The notes beneath the pieces were generated by a model. It did not search any database. It had not been told where the DNA came from and worked only from the letters and a program-made list of their open reading frames with translations. DNA of 64,000 nt. It comes from Veillonella denticariosi JCM 15641 (GTDB taxonomy: Bacteria > Bacillota > Negativicutes > Veillonellales > Veillonellaceae). Position 1 is the first letter of the stretch. Every line of letters starts with the position of its first letter. Shown here in pieces: positions 17,629 through 27,284 of this stretch. Both the position numbers and the translations under genes were made by a program. The stretch spans positions 186,001-250,000 of the forward strand of contig NZ_PPDB01000007.1 of the NCBI RefSeq assembly GCF_002959855.1, read 5' to 3'.

Positions 17629-18560
17629 TGGGTAAAGCAACACGTGAAGCATATGGCAATGCACTGGCTCGCATTGGCAAAGCCAATCAGAATATTATCG
17701 TTTTAGATGCGGATTTATCTAAATCTACCAAGACCGATACATTTAAAACGGCATGCCCTGAACGTTTCTTCAATGTGGGGATTGCAGAACAGAACTTGAT
17801 TTCCGTCGGTGCTGGATTGGCTGCGGCAGGAAAAATTCCGTTTGTGTCTTCCTTTGCTATGTTTGCGACGGGACGTGCGTTTGAGCAGATTCGAAACGCT
17901 GTATGTTATCCGAAACTCAATGTGAAAGTATGTGCCACTCATGCGGGAATTACTGTTGGTGAAGACGGGGCGACTCATCAGAGTTTAGAAGATATTTCCT
18001 GTATGCGTACATTGCCTAATATGACAGTTGTCGTTCCGGCTGATGAACGGGAAACGGAAGCTGTTATTGAATGGGCTGCGGCTTATGAAGGACCTGTATA
18101 TGTTCGCTTGGGTCGTGCCGGTGTAGAGGATGTAACGGCGGAAGGGTATATATTTGAACCGGGTAGATCTGCAATGTTGGCTGATGGATCCGACGTAACT
18201 ATCATCGCATGCGGCGCCTTAGTCGGACCTGCACTTGAGGCGGTTAAAATATTAGGTCAGTCCAATGTATCGGCTCGTGTTATCAATATGGCATCTATTA
18301 AACCTATCGATGCTGATGCTATTGTAAAAGCAGCCGCTGAAACAGGTGCTATCGTGACTGCGGAAGAGCATAATATCATCGGTGGCCTCGGTTCTGCCGT
18401 GGCGGAAGTTGTAGTGGCTAATAATCCGGTACCTATGGAATTCGTCGGTGTTCAAGATACGTTTGGGGAGAGCGGGACACCAAAAGAATTGATGGTAAAA
18501 TACGGTTTGTCCGCAGATGATATTGTGGCAGCAGCAAAACGTGTAATCGCTCGTAAGTAA
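17628..18560 (+). CDS. tktB: Transketolase, C-terminal subunit
   Basis: 310 residues with the pyrimidine-binding domain (FFNVGIAEQNLISVGAGLAAAG) and the C-terminal transketolase domain (VTIIACGALVGPALEAVKIL...VTAEEHNIIGGLGSAVAEV). It completes the split transketolase with the preceding gene. DXS, a relative, would be a single chain with both halves, so transketolase is the better call. Confidence 0.94.
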   Translation: MGKATREAYGNALARIGKANQNIIVLDADLSKSTKTDTFKTACPERFFNVGIAEQNLISVGAGLAAAGKIPFVSSFAMFATGRAFEQIRNAVCYPKLNVKVCATHAGITVGEDGATHQSLEDISCMRTLPNMTVVVPADERETEAVIEWAAAYEGPVYVRLGRAGVEDVTAEGYIFEPGRSAMLADGSDVTIIACGALVGPALEAVKILGQSNVSARVINMASIKPIDADAIVKAAAETGAIVTAEEHNIIGGLGSAVAEVVVANNPVPMEFVGVQDTFGESGTPKELMVKYGLSADDIVAAAKRVIARK

Positions 18561-18575
18561 TAAAAGGGGACCCCC

Positions 18576-19262
18576 ATGATTGAATTTAAGAATGTTAGTA
18601 AAGTTTATGATAATGGTTCCACTGCATTAGATGACGTTTGTTTGACGATTAATGACGGCGAATTTGTGCTTATTTGCGGTCACAGCGGTGCAGGGAAATC
18701 GACATTATTTAAATTATTAACTCATGAAGTCGTACCGGATTCGGGTAGTGTTCTTGTAGATGAGTTTGATGTTACGCGCATGAAACGCAGTAAAATTCCG
18801 AAGTTGCGTAGAAAACTGGGCGTAGTATTCCAGGACTTCCGTCTTTTACCTAATAAGACGGTATCTGAAAATATCGCCTTCGCTCTCGAAGTAATCGAGG
18901 AAAAACCAAAGGTGATCAGAGAAAAAGTGAGTCATGTTCTTGAACTGGTGGGTTTGACTGATAAGGCGAATGATATGCCGGAGGATTTATCCGGCGGGGA
19001 ACAGCAACGCGTTGCAATCGCTCGAGCTATTGTCAATCGTCCGACCGTTCTTATTGCTGATGAACCGACAGGAAATTTAGACCCTACAACAAGTCGGGAT
19101 ATTGTAGATTTATTTAAACATATCAATAATTTCGGCACTACTGTTATTATGGTTACTCATAATATGGATATTGTTTCGTACTTAAATAAGCGTGTTATCC
19201 GTCTTAAAGATGGTCGTGTACAGAGTGATAATATGAGAGGTGCAGAAGTTAATGAAGCCTAG
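18576..19262 (+). CDS. ftsE: Cell division ATP-binding protein FtsE
   Basis: 228 residues. Walker A GHSGAGKST, Q-loop FQDFRLLPNKTV, signature [19 protein letters not shown], Walker B VLIADEPTGNLDP, switch His MVTHNMD. FtsE powers FtsX to control peptidoglycan hydrolases at the septum rather than to transport. AAAGGGG precedes the ATG, and the end overlaps ftsX by 11 nt. The M23 hydrolase two genes on is the likely effector. Confidence 0.96.
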   Translation: MIEFKNVSKVYDNGSTALDDVCLTINDGEFVLICGHSGAGKSTLFKLLTHEVVPDSGSVLVDEFDVTRMKRSKIPKLRRKLGVVFQDFRLLPNKTVSENIAFALEVIEEKPKVIREKVSHVLELVGLTDKANDMPEDLSGGEQQRVAIARAIVNRPTVLIADEPTGNLDPTTSRDIVDLFKHINNFGTTVIMVTHNMDIVSYLNKRVIRLKDGRVQSDNMRGAEVNEA

Positions 19263-20139
19263 AACATTAAAATATTTTTTCAAAGAAGCCCTCAAGTCGA
19301 TGAAGCGCAATGGATTAATGACGTTGGCATCTATCTCGACGGTGGCATTGTCCTTATTCATGCTCGGTGTTTTCCTTTGTGGTGTTATTAACTTGAACAA
19401 TATGGCATCCAGCTTGGAAAATCAGGTGCAGCTAAGTGTATATCTTAAGGACGGTCTGACAACTGATCAGATTATGGCTGTGGGAAAACAGATAAAGGCG
19501 ATTCCGAATTTGAAACATTTGGAATTTGTAAATAAAGAACAGGCCATGAAGGAATTTAAGGAACGTCTGGGGGACCAGCAACAGCTGGTAAATGCTTTAG
19601 GTGGGGTAAACCCGTTACCTAATTCGTATGTATTGACCTTTGATAACCCGAATGATGTAAAGACGACCGCTAAACTGGTGACAACCTTCCAAGGGGTTGA
19701 AAGTACGCATTACGGACAAGATATTGTGGAGGAGTTATTCCGCATCACTCAAGTTATCAGAATCAGTGGCATCGTATTGATTGCTTTCCTGGCGGCTGCT
19801 ACATTGTTCATCATTTCCAATACAATTCGCCTTACCGTATTTGCACGTCGTAAAGAAATCGCCATCATGAAATACGTAGGGGCTACGAATGGTTTTATTC
19901 GTTGGCCGTTTTTGATTGAGGGCATGCTGTTGGGCTTTATAGGGGCCATCATCGCCGTTCTTTGCGTAGGTGAGTTTTATCATTTCATTTCGATGGAAGT
20001 ATTCGAATCATTGGCATTCTTTCCATTAGTACCGATGTTCCCATTTTTTTATGATGTAGCACTATATATTTTAGGTGGCGGCATCGTAGTCGGTGCTATC
20101 GGCAGTACTATTTCTTTAAAACAATATATGAAGGTGTAA
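19252..20139 (+). CDS. ftsX: Cell division protein FtsX
   Basis: 295 residues from ATG 19252 (MKPRTLKYFFKEALKSMKRNG); GTG 19240 in frame has no usable ribosome binding site. There is one membrane segment near 20-45, an extracellular loop to about 165, then three membrane segments, the FtsX fold. The extracellular loop should contact the coiled-coil of the next gene product. Confidence 0.95.
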   Translation: MKPRTLKYFFKEALKSMKRNGLMTLASISTVALSLFMLGVFLCGVINLNNMASSLENQVQLSVYLKDGLTTDQIMAVGKQIKAIPNLKHLEFVNKEQAMKEFKERLGDQQQLVNALGGVNPLPNSYVLTFDNPNDVKTTAKLVTTFQGVESTHYGQDIVEELFRITQVIRISGIVLIAFLAAATLFIISNTIRLTVFARRKEIAIMKYVGATNGFIRWPFLIEGMLLGFIGAIIAVLCVGEFYHFISMEVFESLAFFPLVPMFPFFYDVALYILGGGIVVGAIGSTISLKQYMKV

Positions 20140-20145
20140 TAGTTT

Positions 20146-21327
20146 ATGAAATATTACATGTTTAAGTCACGTCTTGTAGCGACGCTTTTAACAGGTATAG
20201 TCGTATTGGGAACACCTCTATACATAGCGGCGGAAGATGAGGATTTAACAAATCAGCTAGATGCCATTCAGCAACAGGTAAATCAACAGAATGCGATTAA
20301 GACAGATGCGGAAAGTGTTATTGTCAGCGTATCTGAACAATTGCGACAAATTGAAGTACAGTTGCGGCAGGCACAACATGATTTGGAAACAATTCAACAG
20401 CAACGAGTTGCCGTTGAAAATGATATTACTGTCAATGAAAAGCTGTTGGCGGAAGCTCAAAAACGATTAAAGGGTCGTGAGGCCGTTTTCTATAAACGGG
20501 TAAGAGATATTTATATCAACGGTCGTCTCAGTTATATTGATGTGGTTATCGGCTCAAAGGATTTTAATGACTTTGCGAATCGTTTGGAAATTTTAAAACG
20601 CATCATTGATTCCGATATAAATCTCATCAATGAAATCAAAAAGGAACGCGCTGAAATTGAAGCTCGTAAGCAGGCGTTGGAACAATCCAGGGCAAAACTT
20701 GTAGAATTAGAAAAGGCAGCTGTCGCGAAACAAGCTGAAATTGAACAGAAAAAGCAAGAACGAGCCGTCGTATTAGAGAAGGCTAAGACTGATCAGGCGA
20801 CAGCTATGAAGGCGATTGAAGAGTTAAATGCATCCTCAGCGCAGATTACAGCACTCTTGAAACAGCGCCAGGCGGAACGGGCGGCAGCCCGAGCTGCCGC
20901 GGCACAGCAGGCTTCATCATCAGGATATACTTGGGTGCAAGGGACAGGACAATTAGGTTGGCCTGTAAGTGGTGAGATTACTTCGCCTTATGGCTATCGT
21001 ACACATCCGATCTGGGGAACCACGATTTATCATTCCGGTATCGATATCGGTGTTGATGAAGGTACTCCTGTTCATGCGGCTGATGGCGGTACTGTTGTTT
21101 GGTCCGGTTGGATGGGCGGTTATGGTTATGCCGTAGTTATCGATCATGGTAATGGTATGTCGACCTTATACGGTCATAATTCTGATTTAGCCGTTTCTGA
21201 AGGACAGGATGTTGGAAAAGGGCAAGTTATTGCCTATGCAGGTAGTACCGGTAACAGTACCGGCCCACACGTGCATTTTGAAGTTCGTATAAGCGGGGAT
21301 CCTGTGGATCCAATGGGATATTTATAA
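20146..21327 (+). CDS. EnvC-like murein hydrolase, coiled coil plus M23 peptidase
   Basis: 393 residues: signal peptide (about 1-28), a long coiled coil (30-250, rich in Q, E, A, K), then a LytM/M23 domain. The zinc ligands are present, His and Asp in HSGIDIG near 296-300 and HVHFE near 375-379, so unlike E. coli EnvC it should cleave peptidoglycan itself. The position right after ftsEX suggests it is the periplasmic partner controlled by FtsX. Ctp protease follows one base after its stop. Confidence 0.9.
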   Translation: MKYYMFKSRLVATLLTGIVVLGTPLYIAAEDEDLTNQLDAIQQQVNQQNAIKTDAESVIVSVSEQLRQIEVQLRQAQHDLETIQQQRVAVENDITVNEKLLAEAQKRLKGREAVFYKRVRDIYINGRLSYIDVVIGSKDFNDFANRLEILKRIIDSDINLINEIKKERAEIEARKQALEQSRAKLVELEKAAVAKQAEIEQKKQERAVVLEKAKTDQATAMKAIEELNASSAQITALLKQRQAERAAARAAAAQQASSSGYTWVQGTGQLGWPVSGEITSPYGYRTHPIWGTTIYHSGIDIGVDEGTPVHAADGGTVVWSGWMGGYGYAVVIDHGNGMSTLYGHNSDLAVSEGQDVGKGQVIAYAGSTGNSTGPHVHFEVRISGDPVDPMGYL

Positions 21328-21328
21328 G

Positions 21329-22465
21329 ATGAAATTTGATACACGGACGGTACTTTGGTCCTTATTGAGATATATAGGGGCCGGTATCGTCATCATGTGG
21401 CTTACCTTCTGGTACCTATCAGGTTCTTTTTTCGGGTTGCCGCGATTATTTGTTGCTTATTATGCAGCCAGTCAAGTCTTTATGACGCCTATGGATAAGT
21501 CTACATTGTATGACGGAATGCTAAAGGGGCTGGTGGATTCTTTAGGAGATCCTCACAGCGTATATTTAAATGCGGATGAATATAGTAATATAAAACAACA
21601 GACTTCCGCTACATATGCCGGTGTCGGTATGGTTTTAGGTATTGACGAACAAGGGTTATATGCAGTCAGCGTCATGGAGGATCAACCGGCCGCTAAAGCC
21701 GGAGTTAAAACTGGTGATCATATTTTAACCATTGATGGTCAATCTACCAAAGATGTTCCTATTGATCAGGCCTCCGGACTTATCAGAGGGGAACCCGGAA
21801 CAGTAGTAGCACTTGATGTGGAACGAAATGGGGAAAGGCTCCATTTTGATATCACTCGAGAGTCTATTGTTTTACCTACTGTAAAAAGTAAAATGCTTAC
21901 ACCTACAATCGGCTACATTCGAGTAAGCCAATTTGCAGAATATACGGCTGACGATTTCGAAACTCAATATAAGGAATTGCAGTCTCAAGGCATGAAAGCA
22001 TTAGTTCTTGATTTACGGGATAATCCGGGCGGATTACTTTCTACAGCAGAAAAGTTGTCCAATTATATTATGCCTCCGGGAACACTCGTAACTGTTCAAG
22101 ATCGTTCCGGTAAATTGGCTACTTATAAATCAGACGGTTCTGAAACGACAATTCCATTAGTTGTTTTAGTCAATAAGGGATCCGCCAGTGCATCTGAAAT
22201 CATTGCGGGTGCTATTCAGGATCGTAAGTTGGGAACGATTTTGGGGACTAACACATATGGTAAAGGAACGGTACAGTCCGTATACCCAAGCTTTGATAAT
22301 GAAGGTATCAAGGTGACTATAGCCAAGTATCATACGCCGAATGATCGTGTTATTGACGGTATCGGCATTAGTCCTGATGTAGAGTTGGATTTACCGAAGG
22401 GGGTATCTCCAACGAGCACATTAGAAGATATTCAAATTCAAAAAGCAGTGGAACTGTTACAATAA
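21329..22465 (+). CDS. ctpA: C-terminal processing protease (S41 family)
   Basis: 378 residues: N-terminal membrane anchor (about 15-32), PDZ domain (YAGVGMVLGIDE...AAKAGVKTGDHILTIDG), and S41 protease core with the Ser of GSASASEI near 285 and Lys of YGKGTVQ near 311 forming the Ser-Lys dyad. Such periplasmic proteases trim or degrade envelope proteins, in several species murein hydrolases, which fits the neighbour upstream. Confidence 0.94.
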   Translation: MKFDTRTVLWSLLRYIGAGIVIMWLTFWYLSGSFFGLPRLFVAYYAASQVFMTPMDKSTLYDGMLKGLVDSLGDPHSVYLNADEYSNIKQQTSATYAGVGMVLGIDEQGLYAVSVMEDQPAAKAGVKTGDHILTIDGQSTKDVPIDQASGLIRGEPGTVVALDVERNGERLHFDITRESIVLPTVKSKMLTPTIGYIRVSQFAEYTADDFETQYKELQSQGMKALVLDLRDNPGGLLSTAEKLSNYIMPPGTLVTVQDRSGKLATYKSDGSETTIPLVVLVNKGSASASEIIAGAIQDRKLGTILGTNTYGKGTVQSVYPSFDNEGIKVTIAKYHTPNDRVIDGIGISPDVELDLPKGVSPTSTLEDIQIQKAVELLQ

Positions 22466-22485
22466 TAGTTCATAGGAGTCAACAT

Positions 22486-23757
22486 ATGTTTATAGATCGA
22501 GCTCGTGTATTTGTGAAAGCCGGTGACGGCGGTGACGGCATGTCCAGTTTCCGTCGTGAAAAATACGTTCCTAATGGTGGACCCAGCGGCGGTGACGGCG
22601 GTAAAGGGGCAGATGTCATCTTTAAAGCCGATAAAAATATTAATACTCTCGTCGATTTCCGATATAAGCGGCAATTTAAAGCCCCTGCGGGCGGCAATGG
22701 TGAAAGCTCCAATAAACACGGTCGCGGGGCGGAACCGCTTATCATTCCCGTACCTTTAGGTACAGTGATAAAAGAAGAAGAGTCGGGACGAATTTTTTGT
22801 GATCTCATCAATGATGGGGATATGTACATCATTGCTAAGGGTGGTCGTGGAGGTCGCGGTAATGCACGATTCCAGACCAGTTCCAATCGCGCACCGACAT
22901 TTGCGGAAAAGGGCGAGCCCGGTGAAGAATTCTGGTTGCAATTGGAATTGAAGGTTCTTGCTGATGTGGGCTTACTGGGGTATCCGAGCGTGGGTAAATC
23001 CAGTATTCTCCGAAAGGTATCTAAAGCACAGCCGGAGGTGGCGGCCTATCATTTTACCACATTAACACCGGTTCTCGGTGTAGTGACACTTTCCGGTGAA
23101 CGTAGCTTTGTATTGGCCGATATTCCGGGACTCATAGAGGGGGCCAGTGAAGGTGTGGGGCTAGGTCATAATTTTCTGCGCCATATCGAACGTACCAATA
23201 TTTTGATTCATGTATTGGATGTATCCGGTATCGAGGGGCGTGATCCAAAGGCTGATTTTGATGCTATTAATGAGGAGTTGCGTAAATATTCTGAGAAATT
23301 GGCGAATAAGAAGCAAATCGTTGCATTGAATAAAATCGACCTGGTCTTTGATGACACTACGATTTCTGATACGAAGAAATATTTTGAAGATAAGGGATAT
23401 GAGGTGTTCCTCATCAATGCTCTCAGCGGTGACGGTTTAGTTGAACTTATGGAGCGGGCATACTATTACGTGGAAAATTATGCACCGGAACCTGAGGCTA
23501 CTGACGATACGGTGATGTATGAGGCGAAACCAGATGTGGAATTTGTAATTACTCGCGGTGATGATGCAGCTTTCTATATAACCGGTAAACGAATTGAACG
23601 ATTGGTAGCTATGACAAATCTGAGTGACGATCAATCGCTTCGCAGATTTCAACGCATTTGGCGTTTTATGGAATTAGATGCTAAATTGAAGGAAAAAGGT
23701 TGTAAAGACGGTGACGAAGTTGTTATCGGCGATCAACGCTTTACATTCCGAGAGTAG
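22486..23757 (+). CDS. obg: GTPase Obg
   Basis: 423 residues: glycine-rich Obg fold (1-158, FVKAGDGGDGMSSFRREK), GTPase domain with GYPSVGKSS (about 165-173), DIPGLIEGA, NKID, and a C-terminal OCT domain (about 345-423). Obg binds the 50S subunit and links GTP/ppGpp state to ribosome assembly. It is followed by yhbY, another 50S-associated gene, a frequent pairing. Confidence 0.96.
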   Translation: MFIDRARVFVKAGDGGDGMSSFRREKYVPNGGPSGGDGGKGADVIFKADKNINTLVDFRYKRQFKAPAGGNGESSNKHGRGAEPLIIPVPLGTVIKEEESGRIFCDLINDGDMYIIAKGGRGGRGNARFQTSSNRAPTFAEKGEPGEEFWLQLELKVLADVGLLGYPSVGKSSILRKVSKAQPEVAAYHFTTLTPVLGVVTLSGERSFVLADIPGLIEGASEGVGLGHNFLRHIERTNILIHVLDVSGIEGRDPKADFDAINEELRKYSEKLANKKQIVALNKIDLVFDDTTISDTKKYFEDKGYEVFLINALSGDGLVELMERAYYYVENYAPEPEATDDTVMYEAKPDVEFVITRGDDAAFYITGKRIERLVAMTNLSDDQSLRRFQRIWRFMELDAKLKEKGCKDGDEVVIGDQRFTFRE

Positions 23758-23765
23758 GAGTAATG

Positions 23766-24050
23766 ATGACAGGAAAACAAAAACGGTATTTACGTTCTTT
23801 GGCGGCGACAATGACACCGGTCGTACAAATCGGTAAAAACGGTTTGGAAGATAGTGTGATTGACAATGCACGTGCGGCATTGATGGCACGAGAACTCATC
23901 AAAGTCAAGCTACATAACAACAGCCCTGAGGAGAAGACGATTTTCCAAGAGTTAGCGGATATGTTGGGCGCAGAACTTGTACAAGTCATCGGATTCAACG
24001 GCGTTTTATATAAGGCGAAAAGGGAACCGAAGATTATTTTACCGAAGTAA
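23766..24050 (+). CDS. yhbY: YhbY family RNA-binding protein
   Basis: 94 residues, a single CRS1-YhbY domain (LRSLAATMTPVVQIGKNGLEDSVI...ELIKVKL, ending GVLYKAKREPKIILPK). Associates with pre-50S particles. ATG 23766 is 5 nt after GGAG (23757-23760); ATG 23763 would be too close. It is in operon with obg. Confidence 0.92.
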   Translation: MTGKQKRYLRSLAATMTPVVQIGKNGLEDSVIDNARAALMARELIKVKLHNNSPEEKTIFQELADMLGAELVQVIGFNGVLYKAKREPKIILPK

Positions 24051-24135
24051 GATGCATTTTATCTTGAACGTATTTTAATAACCATGACGCCTGTAGATTT
24101 CATGTGGTTGCTTTCATCAGTGGAGGACTCATCCT

Positions 24136-25257
24136 ATGCGTAGCGCTATCGTAAAGGCAAAGCGAATTGTAGTAAAGGTAGGCAGTAGTACTCTTTGCTA
24201 TGCCAATGGACATTTAAATTTAGAGCGTATTGAAAAGTTGGTACGTCAATTGTCTGACTTGGCTAATCAGGGGAAGGAAGTTATTCTCGTATCCTCCGGT
24301 GCTACCGGTGCGGGGTTGGCACCTCTAGGATTTAAAGAAAAACCGCGTGATCTCGTATTAAAACAGGCGGCGGCCGCAGTGGGTCAGGGCGTTCTGATTC
24401 ATATGTACGAGCGCATGTTTCGTGAATATGGACGTACGGTAGCGCAAATTTTGCTGACGAAAGAGGATAGCACAGGTCGTCACAGTTACCTGAATTTACG
24501 CAATACACTGCATACTTTGCTACAACTCAATGTCATTCCTATTATTAATGAAAATGATGTGGTCGCCATTGAGGAATATAAAATAGGTGATAACGATACC
24601 TTATCGGCTACGGTAGCCGGTATTGTCGATGCTGACTTACTTATTATTTTGTCGGATATAGAAGGCCTTTATACGGAAAATCCGACAATACATCCGGATG
24701 CTACATTGATTGAAACCGTATCGGAAATTACATATGACACCTTTGCTATTGCCGGCGGTGCCGGATCTGATATGGGAACGGGCGGCATGTATACAAAGAT
24801 TAAGGCGGCTCATATGGCGACGAATTCCGGAGTTCCTATGGTAATCACTTCCGGTGAGGTAGAAGATTCTATACGTCGTGTCTGCAAAGGTGAACAGATC
24901 GGGACTCTTTTTGAGGCACGTGACAGCAGTTTATCCGGTAAACATCATTGGCTTGCTTTTGGAAAACGATTAAAAGGGGCTATTGTTGTTGATGACGGTT
25001 GTGCTCGCGCTATACTTGATCAAGGCGCCAGCATATTGCCGGCCGGAATCATATCCGTAGAGGGGGAATTTGAACCGGGGGACACGATTTCTATTTATTA
25101 TCGAGAAAAGGAAATCGGGCGCGGTCTCACGAATTACGGTACAGCGGATATGAAGGCTATTAAAGGTCATAATTCTAATGATATTGCAAATATCTTAGGC
25201 ATAAATACGACCTATGATGAAGCTGTACATAGAAACAATTTAGTCTTATTACATTAG
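24136..25257 (+). CDS. proB: Glutamate 5-kinase
   Basis: 373 residues: amino acid kinase domain (IVVKVGSSTLCY, VILVSSGATGAG, NENDVVAIEEYKIGDNDTLSATVA, GGMYTKIKAAHMA) and a C-terminal PUA domain (about 280-373). First step of proline synthesis, making glutamyl 5-phosphate. It is followed 10 nt later by proA. No T-box or other leader structure was seen in the 85-nt gap before it. Confidence 0.96.
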   Translation: MRSAIVKAKRIVVKVGSSTLCYANGHLNLERIEKLVRQLSDLANQGKEVILVSSGATGAGLAPLGFKEKPRDLVLKQAAAAVGQGVLIHMYERMFREYGRTVAQILLTKEDSTGRHSYLNLRNTLHTLLQLNVIPIINENDVVAIEEYKIGDNDTLSATVAGIVDADLLIILSDIEGLYTENPTIHPDATLIETVSEITYDTFAIAGGAGSDMGTGGMYTKIKAAHMATNSGVPMVITSGEVEDSIRRVCKGEQIGTLFEARDSSLSGKHHWLAFGKRLKGAIVVDDGCARAILDQGASILPAGIISVEGEFEPGDTISIYYREKEIGRGLTNYGTADMKAIKGHNSNDIANILGINTTYDEAVHRNNLVLLH

Positions 25258-25267
25258 GAGCTTTGCT

Positions 25268-26527
25268 ATGAATCAATATGAAGAACTATGTGTCGATATG
25301 GGACAACGTGCTAAAGAAGCTTCTTATGAACTGGCTCAAATTGATCAGGATTCTTTGGATCGCGCGTTATTAGCCATTGCCGATTCTCTGGAAGCTCATA
25401 TCGATGAGGTCATGGCGGCTAATGCCAGGGATCTTGACCAAGCCGTTCATTACGATGTGCCGCAAACGATGATGGATCGATTAACATTGACGCCGGAGAG
25501 AATAGCTCAGATGGCATTAGGTATCCGCCAGGTAGCTGAACTGAAAAGCCCTGTAGGGACACTACTGGAAACGATTACGAGGCCTAACGGTTTACGCATT
25601 GAAAAACGTGCTGTTCCATTTGGTGTTATCGGTATTATATTTGAAGCGCGTCCCAATGTGACTGTTGATGCCGGTGTACTCTGCTTAAAGACTTCGAATG
25701 CGACCATCTTACGGGGCGGTAAAGAAGCATTTAATACGAATCAGGTTATCGTAAACCTTATGAGAAATACATTGGAAACTCAAGGAATTACACCGGATGC
25801 GGTGCAACTGGTTGAAGTCCTTGATCGCGATATGGTGGGCACTTTATTGGAGCAAAGACAATATATCGATGTTATCATTCCTCGTGGTGGTGCCGGACTT
25901 ATTCGTCGCGTTGTCAATGAAAGTAAGATTCCTGTTATTGAAACGGGTAGCGGTATATGTCACACCTTTGTTGATGAATATGCCGATCTCGACATGGCTG
26001 TACAAATTGCTGTTAATGCCAAGGTACAACGTCCATCCGTCTGTAATGCCATGGAAACCCTGCTGGTACATAAAGCGGTGGCTGATGAATTCTTGCCTCG
26101 CTTACAGGATGCACTTGAATCCTATAAGGTGCGCATCCATGGTGACCAAGATGTGGCAAAATATATGAATAACACGATTCCTCTTGAAGATATATCGTTC
26201 AGTACGGAATATAACGATTTAGATTTAAATGTGCGCATAGTCGATTCTTTAGCTGAAGCCATAGATCACATCAATCAGTATACGACGCATCACTCTGAAG
26301 CGATTATTACCGACGAGCCGATGCGTGCTACCGTATTTATGAATCTCGTGGACTGCTCTACCGTATATCATAATGCGTCCACGCGTTTTACGGACGGCTT
26401 TGAGTTCGGCTTCGGTGCGGAAATCGGCATCAGCACACAGAAATTACATGCTCGTGGACCGATGGGATTACAGGCTCTCACCTCCTATAAGTATTTTGTG
26501 TTTGGAGAAGGTCAAGTACGGTCGTGA
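25268..26527 (+). CDS. proA: Gamma-glutamyl phosphate reductase
   Basis: 419 residues of the aldehyde dehydrogenase superfamily. Catalytic Cys lies in RPSVCNAMETLLVH near residue 258, with IIPRGGAGLIRRV and GFGAEIGISTQKLHARGPMG. It reduces glutamyl phosphate to the semialdehyde with NADPH. The stop TGA is overlapped by the GTG of a 49-codon gene. Confidence 0.96.
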   Translation: MNQYEELCVDMGQRAKEASYELAQIDQDSLDRALLAIADSLEAHIDEVMAANARDLDQAVHYDVPQTMMDRLTLTPERIAQMALGIRQVAELKSPVGTLLETITRPNGLRIEKRAVPFGVIGIIFEARPNVTVDAGVLCLKTSNATILRGGKEAFNTNQVIVNLMRNTLETQGITPDAVQLVEVLDRDMVGTLLEQRQYIDVIIPRGGAGLIRRVVNESKIPVIETGSGICHTFVDEYADLDMAVQIAVNAKVQRPSVCNAMETLLVHKAVADEFLPRLQDALESYKVRIHGDQDVAKYMNNTIPLEDISFSTEYNDLDLNVRIVDSLAEAIDHINQYTTHHSEAIITDEPMRATVFMNLVDCSTVYHNASTRFTDGFEFGFGAEIGISTQKLHARGPMGLQALTSYKYFVFGEGQVRS

Positions 26528-26673
26528 AACAGCTATACTATCTGATAAGGGCATATTATCGTTATATTCAGACCCCGAAGGGGCGATATGAATGGATGTC
26601 CTATGGTAAGGCATTGCTCTTATTTATCATTATTTGTGTCATTGTCATAAAGGGTGTGACCTTATTATGGTAG
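26524..26673 (+). CDS. 49-residue predicted membrane protein
   Basis: GTG 26524 overlaps the proA stop (GTGA) and the TAG stop at 26671-26673 overlaps the nadD start (ATGGTAG), so it fits exactly between two coupled genes. Residues 1-27 are aromatic and basic (KQLYYLIRAYYRYIQTPKGRYEW). Residues 30-48 form one membrane helix (ALLLFIIICVIVIKGVTLL). A GGAGAAGG stretch lies 12-20 nt upstream. I recognise no family. The tight fit favours a real gene over spacer, but translation is unproven. Confidence 0.6.
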   Translation: MKQLYYLIRAYYRYIQTPKGRYEWMSYGKALLLFIIICVIVIKGVTLLW

Positions 26674-27281
26674 AAAAAAGAAAGATAGGTATTATCGGAG
26701 GGACCTTTAATCCAATTCATTTGGGGCACCTCATGATTGCCGAGGTGGCATGTGAAAGCTTCGGCCTGGAAAAGGTTATCTTTGTTCCTGCCCGTATTCC
26801 ACCGCATAAGCAACATGATGTTATTGACAGTCGACATCGCTATGCTATGACAGCCGCTGCGGTTATGGATAACCCTAACTTTGAAATATCCGATGTGGAA
26901 ATGCATCGTGACGGGCCGTCCTATACGGTAGATACGATACACTATTTCAAGAATCTGTATGGGCCAGATGTGGAATTTTATTTTATAGCCGGAACAGATA
27001 CGATTTGTGCATTACCGACGTGGAAATATATCGATGAACTACTGGAGCAGGTTCATTTTATCGGGGCTACAAGGCCGGATGGATCTGCAGATATAGATGC
27101 CGCCTTAGACGCTTTAGGACCGATAGCAAGAGACAAGGTACATCTTATGGAGGTTCCTGAAATGAGATTGTCCGCTACATATTTGCGGGAGCGCCTGCGA
27201 GAGGGAAAGACCGTTCGCTATATGCTACCTAAATGCGTAGTTGATTATATTGAAGATAATCATATTTATGAGAAGGATTGA
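26667..27281 (+). CDS. nadD: Nicotinate-nucleotide adenylyltransferase
   Basis: 204 residues from ATG 26667 (MVEKRKIGIIGGTFNPIHLGHL). An upstream in-frame GTG at 26634 would lie inside the small gene before it and gives a non-homologous extension. GGTFNPIHLGH is the nucleotidyl transferase motif, and SATYLRERL is the C-terminal ISSTxIR-like motif. It makes deamido-NAD. It heads the common nadD-yqeK-LCP-rsfS run. Confidence 0.94.
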   Translation: MVEKRKIGIIGGTFNPIHLGHLMIAEVACESFGLEKVIFVPARIPPHKQHDVIDSRHRYAMTAAAVMDNPNFEISDVEMHRDGPSYTVDTIHYFKNLYGPDVEFYFIAGTDTICALPTWKYIDELLEQVHFIGATRPDGSADIDAALDALGPIARDKVHLMEVPEMRLSATYLRERLREGKTVRYMLPKCVVDYIEDNHIYEKD

Positions 27282-27284
27282 AGT

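Noticed and set aside
18561-18575. GGGGACCCCC before ftsE as a regulatory hairpin
   Set aside because: With a single-base centre it cannot form a loop; it is just the ribosome binding site followed by C-run.
22479-22886. 135-codon minus-strand frame opposite obg
   Set aside because: Shadow of the glycine-rich obg coding sequence; no ribosome binding site or recognisable protein.
24051-24135. T-box or attenuator ahead of proBA
   Set aside because: The 85-nt gap has no T-box sequence and no terminator hairpin.
26634-26666. N-terminal extension of nadD from GTG 26634
   Set aside because: MCHCHKGCDLI is unlike NadD and lies within the 49-codon gene; ATG 26667 gives the family-typical start.
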